A stretch of 64,000 bases of DNA from Candidatus Obscuribacter sp. (GTDB lineage: Bacteria > Cyanobacteriota > Vampirovibrionia > Obscuribacterales > Obscuribacteraceae). The notes beneath the pieces were generated by a model that saw only the letters and a program-made list of their open reading frames with translations, was not told where the DNA came from and made no database searches. Positions 26,042 through 34,062 of this stretch are shown here, in pieces. The stretch lies in NCBI GenBank assembly GCA_016712465.1, contig JADJQZ010000001.1, forward strand, positions 6,386,001 to 6,450,000. Direction: 5' to 3'. Made by a program: the position numbers and the translations under genes. Every line of letters starts with the position of its first letter. Positions within the stretch are counted from its first letter, which is position 1.

Positions 26042-26809
26042 ATGGACAAAAAAACAGTAATGATCATGGGAGCGACAGGCTGCACCGGCAGTGCGCTGGC
26101 GGAAAGACTATGCCGCAGCGGATACAAAGTAGGCCTGATGGGGCGCTCCCAGGAGAAACTGGCCGAACTGAAGGAGCGGCTCATGGCCTGCGGCGCCGCG
26201 GAAGAAGACGTGGCCACGGCTCTCTGCGATGCCACTGTCTACGCCCAGGTAGAGGCGGCCCTGGTGCGCCTGGAATTACAACTCGGAGACACCTACGGCC
26301 TGGTCAATTGCGTGGGCTCTCTGCACTTGAGGCCCGCCCACACAACCGATATCGACGACTGGCAGGAGGTTCTGAATACCAACTTGAATTCTTGCTTCTT
26401 TCTGCTTAAGGCAGGCATCAAGGGTTTGCGCAAAACCAGGGGAAGCGTGGTCTTCATCGCCTCAGCAGCCGCTCAAACCGGTATGAGCGATCACGAAGCC
26501 ATTGCCGCCGCCAAAGCCGGTGTCATCGGTCTGAGCCGCTCGGCTGCCGCCACCTACGCCCGCTCCGGCATCAGAGTGAACTGCCTGGCACCCGGCCTGG
26601 TTGAAACCAATCTGACCGCTGCTATTACTTCCGCGCAGGCACTGAAAGAGGCCTCCACGGCCATGCATCCCCTGGGACGCCTGGGACAGCCGGAAGATCT
26701 GGCCGGAGCGATTGCTTTTCTTTTGAGTGATCAGGCCTCCTGGATCACCGGTCAGATTCTGGGAGTAGACGGCGGCCTCGCCAACCTGCGAACCAAAGCC
26801 AGAGCCTGA
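26042..26809 (+). CDS. SDR-family oxidoreductase lacking the catalytic Tyr
   Basis: 255-residue Rossmann protein of the short-chain dehydrogenase/reductase family. The nucleotide-binding loop GATGCTGSALA is at residues 10-20 and 'LVNCVGSLHL' occupies the NNAG position. The catalytic Ser is in 'FIASAAAQTG' (Ser141) and Lys158 is kept, but the Tyr of YxxxK is replaced by Ile154 ('HEAIAAAKAG'). The C-terminal 'RVNCLAPGLVETNL' and 'FLLSDQASWITGQILGVDGG' are typical. Loss of the Tyr makes ordinary dehydrogenase chemistry unlikely; relatives with this change exist, so it may use other chemistry or only bind. The start follows GAGGCGTGAAAG. Confidence 0.85.
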   Translation: MDKKTVMIMGATGCTGSALAERLCRSGYKVGLMGRSQEKLAELKERLMACGAAEEDVATALCDATVYAQVEAALVRLELQLGDTYGLVNCVGSLHLRPAHTTDIDDWQEVLNTNLNSCFFLLKAGIKGLRKTRGSVVFIASAAAQTGMSDHEAIAAAKAGVIGLSRSAAATYARSGIRVNCLAPGLVETNLTAAITSAQALKEASTAMHPLGRLGQPEDLAGAIAFLLSDQASWITGQILGVDGGLANLRTKARA

Positions 26810-26854
26810 ACCAGAGCCGGCACTTCCAGCATTGCCCCTCTAGCAAAACAGCAA

Positions 26855-26890
26855 GAGAAAAGGACAGAGATTAATCTCTGCCCCCTTCTC
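26855..26890. terminator. bidirectional terminator between convergent genes
   Basis: CAGAGATTAATCTCTG is a perfect 16-base palindrome (26865-26880), extended by GAGAAAAGG/CCTTCTC partial pairing. It lies between the SDR stop (plus) and the minus-strand orphan stop, with A/T-rich flanks. Confidence 0.5.
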
Positions 26891-26937
26891 CGGCTTATGG
26901 GAGGGTTGGTTTTGCCGGGAAAAACTATGCTCTATTT

Positions 26938-28044
26938 TTATTTGCGACCCTTGCTGTTTCTGCGCTTCTTTTTGGAAGTCTTGCCGACTTCGGGAGGGAC
27001 GGCATCTACATTGGTAAGAGTGGTTGTAAATGCCGATGAAAGACACGGATAACAGCCGCTCTTCATGCCCAACTCATATTCAGGTGTCTCAAGAGCCTCA
27101 ACGTAATAGTCATTGCTAACGCTGTTGAAGAGTTCCGCTTCCGGCTGCAGCTCAAGAGAAAAACCTCGGCTGTCGACGGGCATCTCCCCGTTGGGCAATT
27201 CCCGGTCGGACTGCTTACGACTTTCAAGATCGAGCTCCCAGGGAGCTGGAGCGGAAAGTTCGAAGAAGCTTTCGTCTGCAGCCACAGACTCCAGCTCGGG
27301 CATAAGCCTTTCTTGAGTAGCAGCCAGAAGCACTCTCAGAAGCTCTGAACAAATCACCTCTACCATGTCTTCGGCAATGGCCCGACCACCGGAATACCAT
27401 TTTACGGCGCCGGTGTCGCCAATCAGACTGCGCCACTTTTCCAGGGGCTCATAATTCATGGCAATCTCATTCAAGGTGAGCAAGCTGTCGGCCGGCACCA
27501 GATAAAAATTGATGCACTCCAGGCGCCCTTCGATGACCAGGCGAAAGCTGTTGGTGCTGAAACCGGCTTGCACAACATGGGTGATGCCTTCGCCACAAGC
27601 GCCCAGCTTTTTAGCTTCGGGCTCCGAGGCGGTAATGAAAAGCTCGCTCAAGCCCATGAGGCTGTTTAACTCAGTGGAAAAGCCGAGCAAGACATTGGAG
27701 GCATATTGCACCAGCTCAATGGTGGCGGTGGACAGCCGCAGTTCCTTTGCTTGCTGGCGTTTCTGATCGGAGCGGCGTCGATCGAGAAAGCTCATGGCGT
27801 CGCGAGCCAGATCAACTATCAAGTCTTTGCGGCTGGAACCGAAAGAGGACTTGTAGAGTTGCATGATGCGATCATTCATAAGCGAAACATCGTTAGAGGC
27901 GCCCAGGGCCCGCAGATGAAATATCTGCCTGTCGATGGAGCGGTTGAAATGGTCTTTAATGCGCCACTTGTAGCAAAAATAGTTATTCTTGGGGAAGCTC
28001 CGGCGGTTTTTCAATTCTTCCAGGTCGACTGAATTTCGCAGCAT
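26938..28044 (-). CDS. hypothetical protein, 368 aa
   Basis: The ATG at 28044 follows a very strong GGGAGGATTTT, so it is preferred to the longer frame from 28080. The protein is soluble, with a basic first 130 residues ('RRSFPKNNYFCYKWRIKDHF', 'SFLDRRRSDQKRQQAKELRL') and a middle domain of about 120 residues with alternating beta segments ('FRLVIEGRLECINFYLVP'). The C-terminal quarter is acidic, and the last residues are Lys/Arg-rich. I recognise no family. It is convergent with the SDR gene and divergent from the MshEN-like repeat gene. Confidence 0.65.
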   Translation of the reverse strand: MLRNSVDLEELKNRRSFPKNNYFCYKWRIKDHFNRSIDRQIFHLRALGASNDVSLMNDRIMQLYKSSFGSSRKDLIVDLARDAMSFLDRRRSDQKRQQAKELRLSTATIELVQYASNVLLGFSTELNSLMGLSELFITASEPEAKKLGACGEGITHVVQAGFSTNSFRLVIEGRLECINFYLVPADSLLTLNEIAMNYEPLEKWRSLIGDTGAVKWYSGGRAIAEDMVEVICSELLRVLLAATQERLMPELESVAADESFFELSAPAPWELDLESRKQSDRELPNGEMPVDSRGFSLELQPEAELFNSVSNDYYVEALETPEYELGMKSGCYPCLSSAFTTTLTNVDAVPPEVGKTSKKKRRNSKGRK

Positions 28045-28637
28045 AAAATCCTCCCGAGCCACAGCTATGGCAGCGGACATGTCAGTGAGTAATCTTTAGT
28101 AAGGCTTGGCTGAGTGCTTGCAGGGGCTGGTTTTGGTATTGGGCTTACCGACCCTCATGAATCCATCCTAGTACGAGGCTGGGTAGCCGTAAATTGGCGA
28201 AGGGGTACTAACGAAAACGTGTAAGAGCCGGGGGCCTTTGCATTAAATCTACTTGACAGCAACAACCCGGTGCAGTAAATTCATCCACGAGGCACTTAGC
28301 CTCACTTGGGGCATTTGCTCCATTTATTCACTTACTAAAGCACGCTTTGTGCAAAACAAACACTTGTGCCTTTCAAGCACAGGTTATAGCGCTAAAAACG
28401 CCCACAGGCTTTTAACGGCTCGGCATTTGCCATGAACCGCTAAAGGTCAGCATCTCCCCTTATTACCAGGGCGTTTTAGGCTTTTCATCTTTCTCAAGCG
28501 GAATACCGCGAGCGAAATACCGCAAACGAAATAGATGAATAGCAATTAAGAGCTATAAACGGAAGCCAAGGGGCAAATACCTCCGCACTTTTTACTGGCG
28601 GAGGGGCATAAAGAATTTGCAGACCAAGGAGAATGTC
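28045..28637. other. 593-base divergent intergenic region with 5' hairpin
   Basis: No protein gene is supported. It contains a short direct repeat (GCGAAATACCGC and AACGAAATA near 28510-28535) and, 34 bases before the next start, the hairpin CCTCCGC/GCGGAGG (28580-28604) with a T-rich loop. That position in the leader of the MshEN-like gene suggests a role in translation or transcript stability. Confidence 0.4.
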
Positions 28638-29846
28638 ATGAATTTAGTCAAGAAGCAGCGTGAAAATCGCTACCGCCTCGGCGAACTTTTTCTTGAGACT
28701 GGACTGGTGGACGTTTCGGCTGTATCGGAAGGACTCTCCATCGCCAAGCGCACCTCCTTCCCCATCGGCAGAGTGCTGGTTATGACCGGCTGGCTCGACG
28801 ATCATGACGTCAACTGCGCCCTCGAACTGCAAGGCCTCTTGCGGGAAGGCACCATAGATAATTCCCTGGCCAAAGACCTCCTGCGCTTCTGCCACCTAAA
28901 CAAGGTAGACATCAACGAGTCCTTCCGCCTGAACGGTTTGAGCCGCTCTGGCGAAAGCCCCCAGACCCGTCTGGGCAGGCTGTTTCTAGCCGCCGGCGTA
29001 TTGGATGAAAACCAGTTGGCACAGGGTGCCCGTGAATCCCAGCGCCACAACACTACCCTGGGCGGCGCCCTGCTCATGTTGCGCTTCGTCTCGGCCAAGA
29101 CACTGGAAGGCGCTCTCAACCTGCAGATCATGCTGCGGGACAACAAAGTCAATTTCGCTGAAGCCATCGCCTTCTGCAAAGAAATGCATGAACGCCAGGT
29201 GAGCCTGAGGGAAGTGCTGGGTGACAACGGCAAACTGGTTCGTTCAAACAATGCCGCGCCCAGACTGGGCGAGTTTCTCATTTCCGCCGACCTGGTACAG
29301 CCCAAAGATGTACTGACTGCCTGCGAAGTCGGCACGGAAGAGGATAACAACATCGGCCGGGTGCTCATGAACCATGGTCACATCTCAGAACTGGCTCTCG
29401 AAGCAGCTCTCAAGCTTCAACACATGATTCAGAATCGCGTTCTCACTTACCGCCGTGCCATCAAGCTCTTGCGCCTGGTTTGCAGACTGGGTGCGCCCCT
29501 TGAGCAAATCATCGAAGAATCGGAGAGCCTCGACGAAGTATTCAAACTGCTGAGAAGAGCAGCCATTGTGCCGGAGCGATTGGTGAGAGATGTGGCGGCC
29601 GAAATCATCGACTTTGAAGATACCGTAGCCGAAGCAATGCTAGCCCGCGGCTATGTCAACCCCATGCACGCCCGCATCGGTCTGGCCTGCCTGGAGCGCG
29701 TCAAGCAAGGCGAAATCTGCGAGACCAAAGCAGCCTTCCTGGTGCATCACTGCTGCACCAAACCCGGTGAAGAGATGGATATGTTCTGCCGCATCAACTG
29801 GCAAGAACTGAAGCGCATTCAGATTCGCCAGGACCTGCTGGCCTGA
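28638..29846 (+). CDS. stand-alone MshEN/T2SSE_N-like repeat protein, 402 aa
   Basis: The protein is built of about four repeats of roughly 95 residues. Each begins with a unit of the type RLGELFLETGLVD...IGRVLVMTGW, the pattern of the N-terminal domain of type II secretion/type IV pilus ATPases (T2SSE_N, MshEN), and continues with a helical extension ('LELQGLLREGTIDNSLAKDL', 'LNLQIMLRDNKVNFAEAIAF', 'LKLQHMIQNRVLTYRRAIKL'). The fourth copy is degenerate. No ATPase domain follows. The same extended unit appears in the Ser/Thr kinase at 38.2 kb. MshEN domains bind c-di-GMP in some proteins; whether this one does is unknown. The start at 28638 follows AAGGAG. Confidence 0.8.
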   Translation: MNLVKKQRENRYRLGELFLETGLVDVSAVSEGLSIAKRTSFPIGRVLVMTGWLDDHDVNCALELQGLLREGTIDNSLAKDLLRFCHLNKVDINESFRLNGLSRSGESPQTRLGRLFLAAGVLDENQLAQGARESQRHNTTLGGALLMLRFVSAKTLEGALNLQIMLRDNKVNFAEAIAFCKEMHERQVSLREVLGDNGKLVRSNNAAPRLGEFLISADLVQPKDVLTACEVGTEEDNNIGRVLMNHGHISELALEAALKLQHMIQNRVLTYRRAIKLLRLVCRLGAPLEQIIEESESLDEVFKLLRRAAIVPERLVRDVAAEIIDFEDTVAEAMLARGYVNPMHARIGLACLERVKQGEICETKAAFLVHHCCTKPGEEMDMFCRINWQELKRIQIRQDLLA

Positions 29847-29920
29847 TTGCAGCCGCTTGGGTTCACGACCCTCGCCCTTCTTAGTAGAGACCCTTTTGTA
29901 GAGACTTTTTAGTAAGGTAA

Positions 29921-29953
29921 TTAAGGAGACCGAAGTTGCTTCGGTCTCCTTAA
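29921..29953. terminator. 15-bp perfect hairpin between convergent genes
   Basis: TTAAGGAGACCGAAG and its exact complement flank a TTG loop. It lies between the MshEN-like gene (plus) and serS (minus), and its A/T ends suit a bidirectional terminator. Confidence 0.7.
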
Positions 29954-29974
29954 AGCATGCCGCGCCGGCAAACC

Positions 29975-31300
29975 TCATTTGAAGCGCGGCTCCAGATGGG
30001 TACGGCCCATATAGGGCTGCAAACAGCCGGGAATGCGCACCCGGCCATCCTTCTCCTGATGATTCTCCAGCAGGGCGATGAGCAGGCGCGGTGTGGCGGC
30101 GGCCGTGTTATTGACCGTATAAACGTAGGGACGTTTGCCGCCCTCTTTGTAGCGCATATTCAGACGCCTGGCTTGAAAATCAGCCAGGAAACTGCAGGAA
30201 TGGGTCTCAAAATAACCGCCCCGGGCCGGCATATAAGTCTCGATATCATGCTTGAAGACCTGTCCCTGACCAATGTCGCCGATGCATACCTGCACCACCC
30301 TATAAGGAAGTTCAAGCGCCTGGAGGATCGCTTCGGCATTCCCAAGAAGCTCGTAATGCATAGCCAGACCAGCCTCTTGCTCGGCAATTGTAAAAGCTAC
30401 TTGCTCCACTTTTTGAAATTGATGCACGCGAAACAGTCCACGAGTATCCTTGCCGGCCGCACCGGCCTCCCGCCTGAAACAGGTGCTCAGACCGACAAGG
30501 CGCCTGGGCAGTTCTTGCTTCCCAAAGAGCTGGTCGCGATGCATGGCTACCAAGCCCACTTCGCAAGTACCGGTCAGAAAAAGATCATCCTTCTTCAGCT
30601 CATAGGCATTCTCAAGACCTAAGGGAAAGTACCCGGTACCTTCCATGGCCTCCTGCCGTACCATCACAGGCGGTGCCACTGGTTGAAAACCACGCCCGAC
30701 AAGATAATCCACAGCAAAGCGGTGCACCGCCATTTCCAAGAGCATCAGATCACCCAGAAGCGCATAGGCACGGGCACCGGCCGCTGCCCTCGCACCGACA
30801 AAATCAGCCAATCCGAGACGTTCCACAAGGGCAAGATGATCGAGGGGCTGGAAGTCAAACTGAAGAAGCTCGCCTCTTCGGTAAAGCTCAACGTTGTCTA
30901 AATCGCTGTTGCCGACTGGCACAGCCGGCAGAACCGGAGCCGGAACTAAAAGAAGCAAACGTCGGTAGCGATCCTCTAAATCGACCTGCCTTCTCTCAAG
31001 CGCCTTCAAATGCAGGGCTACCTCTTTACCTTCCGCCAAAGGCAAACCAGCTTTCCCAGCCGCTTTCCTAGCCCCATTCAGCGCCTCCGCATCGGCCCCA
31101 ACCACCTCCCTTTCTTTCAGCATGCCGAACTCTTTTGCGATAGCGTTCCGTCTTTCGCGCAGTCCGTTGATTTCCTTGTTCAAAAGCACCAGTTCCTCGT
31201 AACAAGCTAAAAGCTCGTCCAAATCAAGGTTTATCCCCTTGTCTCTAATTGTCTTCTTAAAAAGTTCCGGTTCCCGTTTTATGTAATTGATGTCCAACAT
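29975..31300 (-). CDS. serS: seryl-tRNA synthetase
   Basis: Charges tRNA-Ser with serine using ATP; cytosolic class II synthetase. The N-terminal 100 residues are the coiled-coil arm ('LDELLACYEELVLLNKEING', 'IAKEFGMLKEREVV'), followed by the catalytic core with motif 2 ('CFRREAGAAGKDTRGLFRVH') and motif 3 ('DFQARRLNMRYK') near the C terminus. The length of 441 is normal. The start 'MLDINYIKREPELFKKTIRD' is the conserved SerS N terminus and follows GAGGAAATGAAAG. A terminator hairpin sits 25 bases upstream of the start (see next entry), suggesting attenuation control. Upstream on the same strand lies the DNA adenine methylase gene. Confidence 0.97.
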   Translation of the reverse strand: MLDINYIKREPELFKKTIRDKGINLDLDELLACYEELVLLNKEINGLRERRNAIAKEFGMLKEREVVGADAEALNGARKAAGKAGLPLAEGKEVALHLKALERRQVDLEDRYRRLLLLVPAPVLPAVPVGNSDLDNVELYRRGELLQFDFQPLDHLALVERLGLADFVGARAAAGARAYALLGDLMLLEMAVHRFAVDYLVGRGFQPVAPPVMVRQEAMEGTGYFPLGLENAYELKKDDLFLTGTCEVGLVAMHRDQLFGKQELPRRLVGLSTCFRREAGAAGKDTRGLFRVHQFQKVEQVAFTIAEQEAGLAMHYELLGNAEAILQALELPYRVVQVCIGDIGQGQVFKHDIETYMPARGGYFETHSCSFLADFQARRLNMRYKEGGKRPYVYTVNNTAAATPRLLIALLENHQEKDGRVRIPGCLQPYMGRTHLEPRFK

Positions 31301-31320
31301 CTTTCATTTCCTCAAAACAT

Positions 31321-31361
31321 GTGTAAAAAGCAGCAGGCGAGCCCCGAGGGGTCTCGCCTGC
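31321..31361 (-). promoter_or_regulatory. attenuator-like terminator directly upstream of serS
   Basis: On the minus strand GCAGGCGAGACCCC and GGGGCTCGCCTGC form a 13-bp stem with one bulge, followed by TGCTTTTT. The T-run ends 25 bases before the serS ATG, leaving no room for a promoter after it, so serS transcripts starting further upstream must read through. I find no T-box sequence in the 300-base leader. It could also be the methylase terminator, but then serS would lack a promoter. Confidence 0.6.
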
Positions 31362-31661
31362 CTGGCATACGTACTTGGCGCATCAGCTCAACTAATTAAC
31401 AAATTAATTGAACCTGCTTGTCCTTAACTTCTATCTTGCTATAAGACCGATAGTCTCAACTCATAAACAAGATGAAAGCCATGAAATAACCTTTGCGCTG
31501 TGACAAACCCGGCACGGCAGAGCCCCTTCATTAAGCTCTGATGATGAAGAGCGAGATGAAAGTGAGAGGTTAGCGGTGTGCCGATTTATCAACATACCTC
31601 TAGTTTGCCTGGAGAAAAATTTTTGTCAACGCTTCTTTGCGAATAATTGAGGAAGCAACAA
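31362..31661 (-). other. 300-base serS leader / intergenic region
   Basis: AT-rich sequence between the methylase stop and the serS hairpin. A TTGACA (minus strand, near 31625) is a possible -35 box, but no good -10 box follows at 16-18 bases. No protein gene and no recognisable riboswitch. Confidence 0.4.
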
Positions 31662-32537
31662 TCACCTGTAGCTTCGCAAAACCAACTCGTTGACCACACC
31701 GCGTCCGTCGGCTCGACAATTAATTGCCCGCGCTGCTTTTACAATAGTGAGATCAAAATCACGATACAAATCCCTGATTTCATCCGTATCGGAATTGCTA
31801 ACCATAACAAGCACACCCCGCTCCTGCAGGCGGCGCGCCAGTTGAGCCAGGCGCGCCTGGTCGGCCAGATTGAAGCTGTTCTTGGTGTAAGACGTAAAGC
31901 TGGCAGTGCGACTGACCGGCTGATAGGGCGGATCGAAGTAAACGAAGTCGCCGCTCTTTGCCTTCGACACCAGATTTTCAAAAGAGCCGGTATGAATGGA
32001 AGCATTCTGTAAAACCGCACTGGCAGCCATCAAATTGCCGGCATCCGCTATGCGCGGGTTTTTATACTTGCCGAAAGGCACATTGAACTGTCCCTGGCTG
32101 TTGACTCGATAAAGACCGTTAAAGCAAGTGCGATTAAGAAAAATCAGTCTGGCAGCTCGTTCTAAGTCGGTAAGCTGAGAAACATCACGGGCTCTTTCTT
32201 TGTAAAAGAGATGTTTGTCATTGCGCATTTTGGAGAGCAGCGCCAATAGTTTTTTCGGTTCTTTCTGCACCATTTTGTAGCAGTTGGTCAGCTCCGGATT
32301 GTAATCAGAGATATAGGCTTTCTCGAATTTACGATTCTGACTCAAATGAAAGTATACGGCTCCACCACCGAGAAAAGGTTCGAAGTAACTCTCGAAATCT
32401 TTCGGAAAGAGCCCAGCATACTGGCTCAGCAAGCGACCTTTGCCCCCTGCCCATTTGAGAAAGGGCAGGGCGACAACAGCATCCTTCACCGGAGATTCTT
32501 TAAGTGATTCGCGCCGCTGCACCAAAGGTGACACCAC
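31662..32537 (-). CDS. D12-class DNA adenine (N6) methyltransferase, Dam-like
   Basis: Transfers a methyl group from S-adenosylmethionine to adenine in DNA. The N-terminal 'LPFLKWAGGKGRLLSQY' is motif X/I of the alpha (D12) class, 'YFEPFLGGGAVYFHL' follows, 'ARLIFLNRTCFNGLYRVNSQ' is the family motif, and the catalytic DPPY is in 'DFVYFDPPYQPVSRT'. The length of about 290 is normal. No restriction enzyme lies beside it, so it may be an orphan regulatory methylase. The frame starts with GTG at 32537, inside the preceding gene; a start a few codons later (TTG or GTG) is equally possible, as AAGGAG lies just upstream. The 38-base overlap suggests translational coupling with the deacetylase-family gene. 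Confidence 0.93.
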   Translation of the reverse strand: MVSPLVQRRESLKESPVKDAVVALPFLKWAGGKGRLLSQYAGLFPKDFESYFEPFLGGGAVYFHLSQNRKFEKAYISDYNPELTNCYKMVQKEPKKLLALLSKMRNDKHLFYKERARDVSQLTDLERAARLIFLNRTCFNGLYRVNSQGQFNVPFGKYKNPRIADAGNLMAASAVLQNASIHTGSFENLVSKAKSGDFVYFDPPYQPVSRTASFTSYTKNSFNLADQARLAQLARRLQERGVLVMVSNSDTDEIRDLYRDFDLTIVKAARAINCRADGRGVVNELVLRSYR

Positions 32538-33552
32538 TCCTTGCTAATAATTGCCTGACCGTATGATAGTGCACTTCCCAGACATCAGGGCCATATCCCC
32601 CTGCAAACACCAGACTGAGAGGGATTTTCCGCTCAGCGAATAGGTCTATGATGTATTCGCTGCGTTTCTGCATAACAGAAAGTGGCAACTTGAGAAACTT
32701 GGTGCCCGGCAAAACATCCTTTTCATAAGCATCACTGCCGTCTACTAAGAGCACAAAATCAGGCTGAAATTCCTGCACGGAAGCAGCCAGACCCTCTTGC
32801 AACATATCCAGGTAACGAGTCTGATCTTTTTCCGCTACGGCAATGTCTTTGCTGCTCACACTCTTCTCTTCCGGCCAGCCTTCATGGGAATGAATGGAAA
32901 ATGTGAAAACGTCTTTGCGACCGGACAGACAGCGGGCCGTTCCATCGCCCTGGTGAAAGTCAACATCAACAACCATGACACGCTCAGCCAGTTTCTCCCT
33001 GAGAATCTCGTGCACGGTTATTGCCACATCGTTGATGGCACAAAAGCCCCGACCTTGATCAGGAAAGGCGTGATGATAGCCGCCGCCCAAATTGGCACAC
33101 ATGCCGTCGGCAATTGCTTTTCGCGCGGAAAGAAGAGTACCGCCGGCTTTGAGCAGGAAGTCGTCTAGAATGGTGTGGAAGGGCTTGACCGCGCCAGGCA
33201 GGCGACCAAGAGCATCCAATTCTTCTTTCAATTCAAAAATTTCCAGCCATGTGCTGGACTGAGAAAGGCTCTCAAGATAGGCCTCGGTGTGAACCCGGGT
33301 GACCTGGCTCCGCTCCAAAGGCCGGGGCGCTTCGTATGCAGGCGTCTGGCCCAGTTCCATGGCCAGACGGCGCAAAACCATGGCACCACGATCCAGCGCG
33401 AAAGGCTGACTCAACCCATAGGCAGGCAAATCTGTCTGGTACTGGGGATGAAACACCAGATGGCGACGAGTATCGGCAAACCCTTTCTGATTCGGGTTCT
33501 GGCTCGGATCCGAGCCGCCTCTGCAATCTGAATCTGTGCTGAAAGTAGTCAT
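32500..33552 (-). CDS. histone deacetylase-superfamily protein
   Basis: Zinc-dependent amide hydrolase; bacterial members act on acetylated lysine, polyamines or acetoin-related targets. The family motifs are all present: 'NLGGGYHHAFPDQGRGFCAI' with the active-site His pair, 'VMVVDVDFHQGDGTARCL' with the zinc Asp and His, 'DFVLLVDGSDAYEKDVLPGT', and 'LVFAGGYGPDV'. The 'HHA..GRGFCAIND' form is near the class IV (HDAC11-like) bacterial group. The ATG at 33552 is chosen; a GTG at 33579 is also open and both have weak ribosome binding sites. Its end overlaps the DNA adenine methylase start, so the two genes are one transcript. Confidence 0.92.
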   Translation of the reverse strand: MTTFSTDSDCRGGSDPSQNPNQKGFADTRRHLVFHPQYQTDLPAYGLSQPFALDRGAMVLRRLAMELGQTPAYEAPRPLERSQVTRVHTEAYLESLSQSSTWLEIFELKEELDALGRLPGAVKPFHTILDDFLLKAGGTLLSARKAIADGMCANLGGGYHHAFPDQGRGFCAINDVAITVHEILREKLAERVMVVDVDFHQGDGTARCLSGRKDVFTFSIHSHEGWPEEKSVSSKDIAVAEKDQTRYLDMLQEGLAASVQEFQPDFVLLVDGSDAYEKDVLPGTKFLKLPLSVMQKRSEYIIDLFAERKIPLSLVFAGGYGPDVWEVHYHTVRQLLARSGVTFGAAARIT

Positions 33553-33579
33553 CCCGGTCAGTATAGCAAGGGCGATCAC

Positions 33580-34062
33580 GGCGGTGGTGGCTATTTGTCA
33601 GCTCCAGCCCGGGCCTTTACAGATCAGACACAGGAAGACCGCTCGCCGCCGCTGTCGACAACGTTGCCAAGGTGTGCGAGCTGGCCATACTTTGACGTCC
33701 CAAAGATTGCCAAATTGTCATGTGGCAGTGCAAACGGTAATGCCGCCACCTTGGCATTTCAAGAGGACACAAAGCTAAAGCTTACCGAATCCTAAGCTAC
33801 CAGTAATTAGTAGTTATTGAATAGACGGCAAAAGCTATATAGGCTTCAAGGCCATCAATTCTCTCTATTTCTGGTTTCAATCAAAGCTCAAGCGATTTCC
33901 GGCACTCAACTCTCTTTCCTCTCATGAGCACTTAAACGTGGCTCAACTGGATTAAGACGTTCACAGAGTCGACTTCGCCCACGGATTGCAGCCATTACTA
34001 ACCCTGAGCGTTTTCCCGGCTTTCCTCAAGGGAAACGGTCTAACTCTTTCTTGGAGTATCAA
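33580..34062. other. 483-base divergent gap
   Basis: Lies between the deacetylase-family gene and the CNNM/CorC-type gene and must hold promoters for both. I see no supported gene and no strong hairpin. Confidence 0.45.

Noticed and set aside
31362..31661. T-box riboswitch upstream of serS
   Set aside because: No AGGGUGGnACCGCG box or specifier stem could be found, so only the hairpin is reported.
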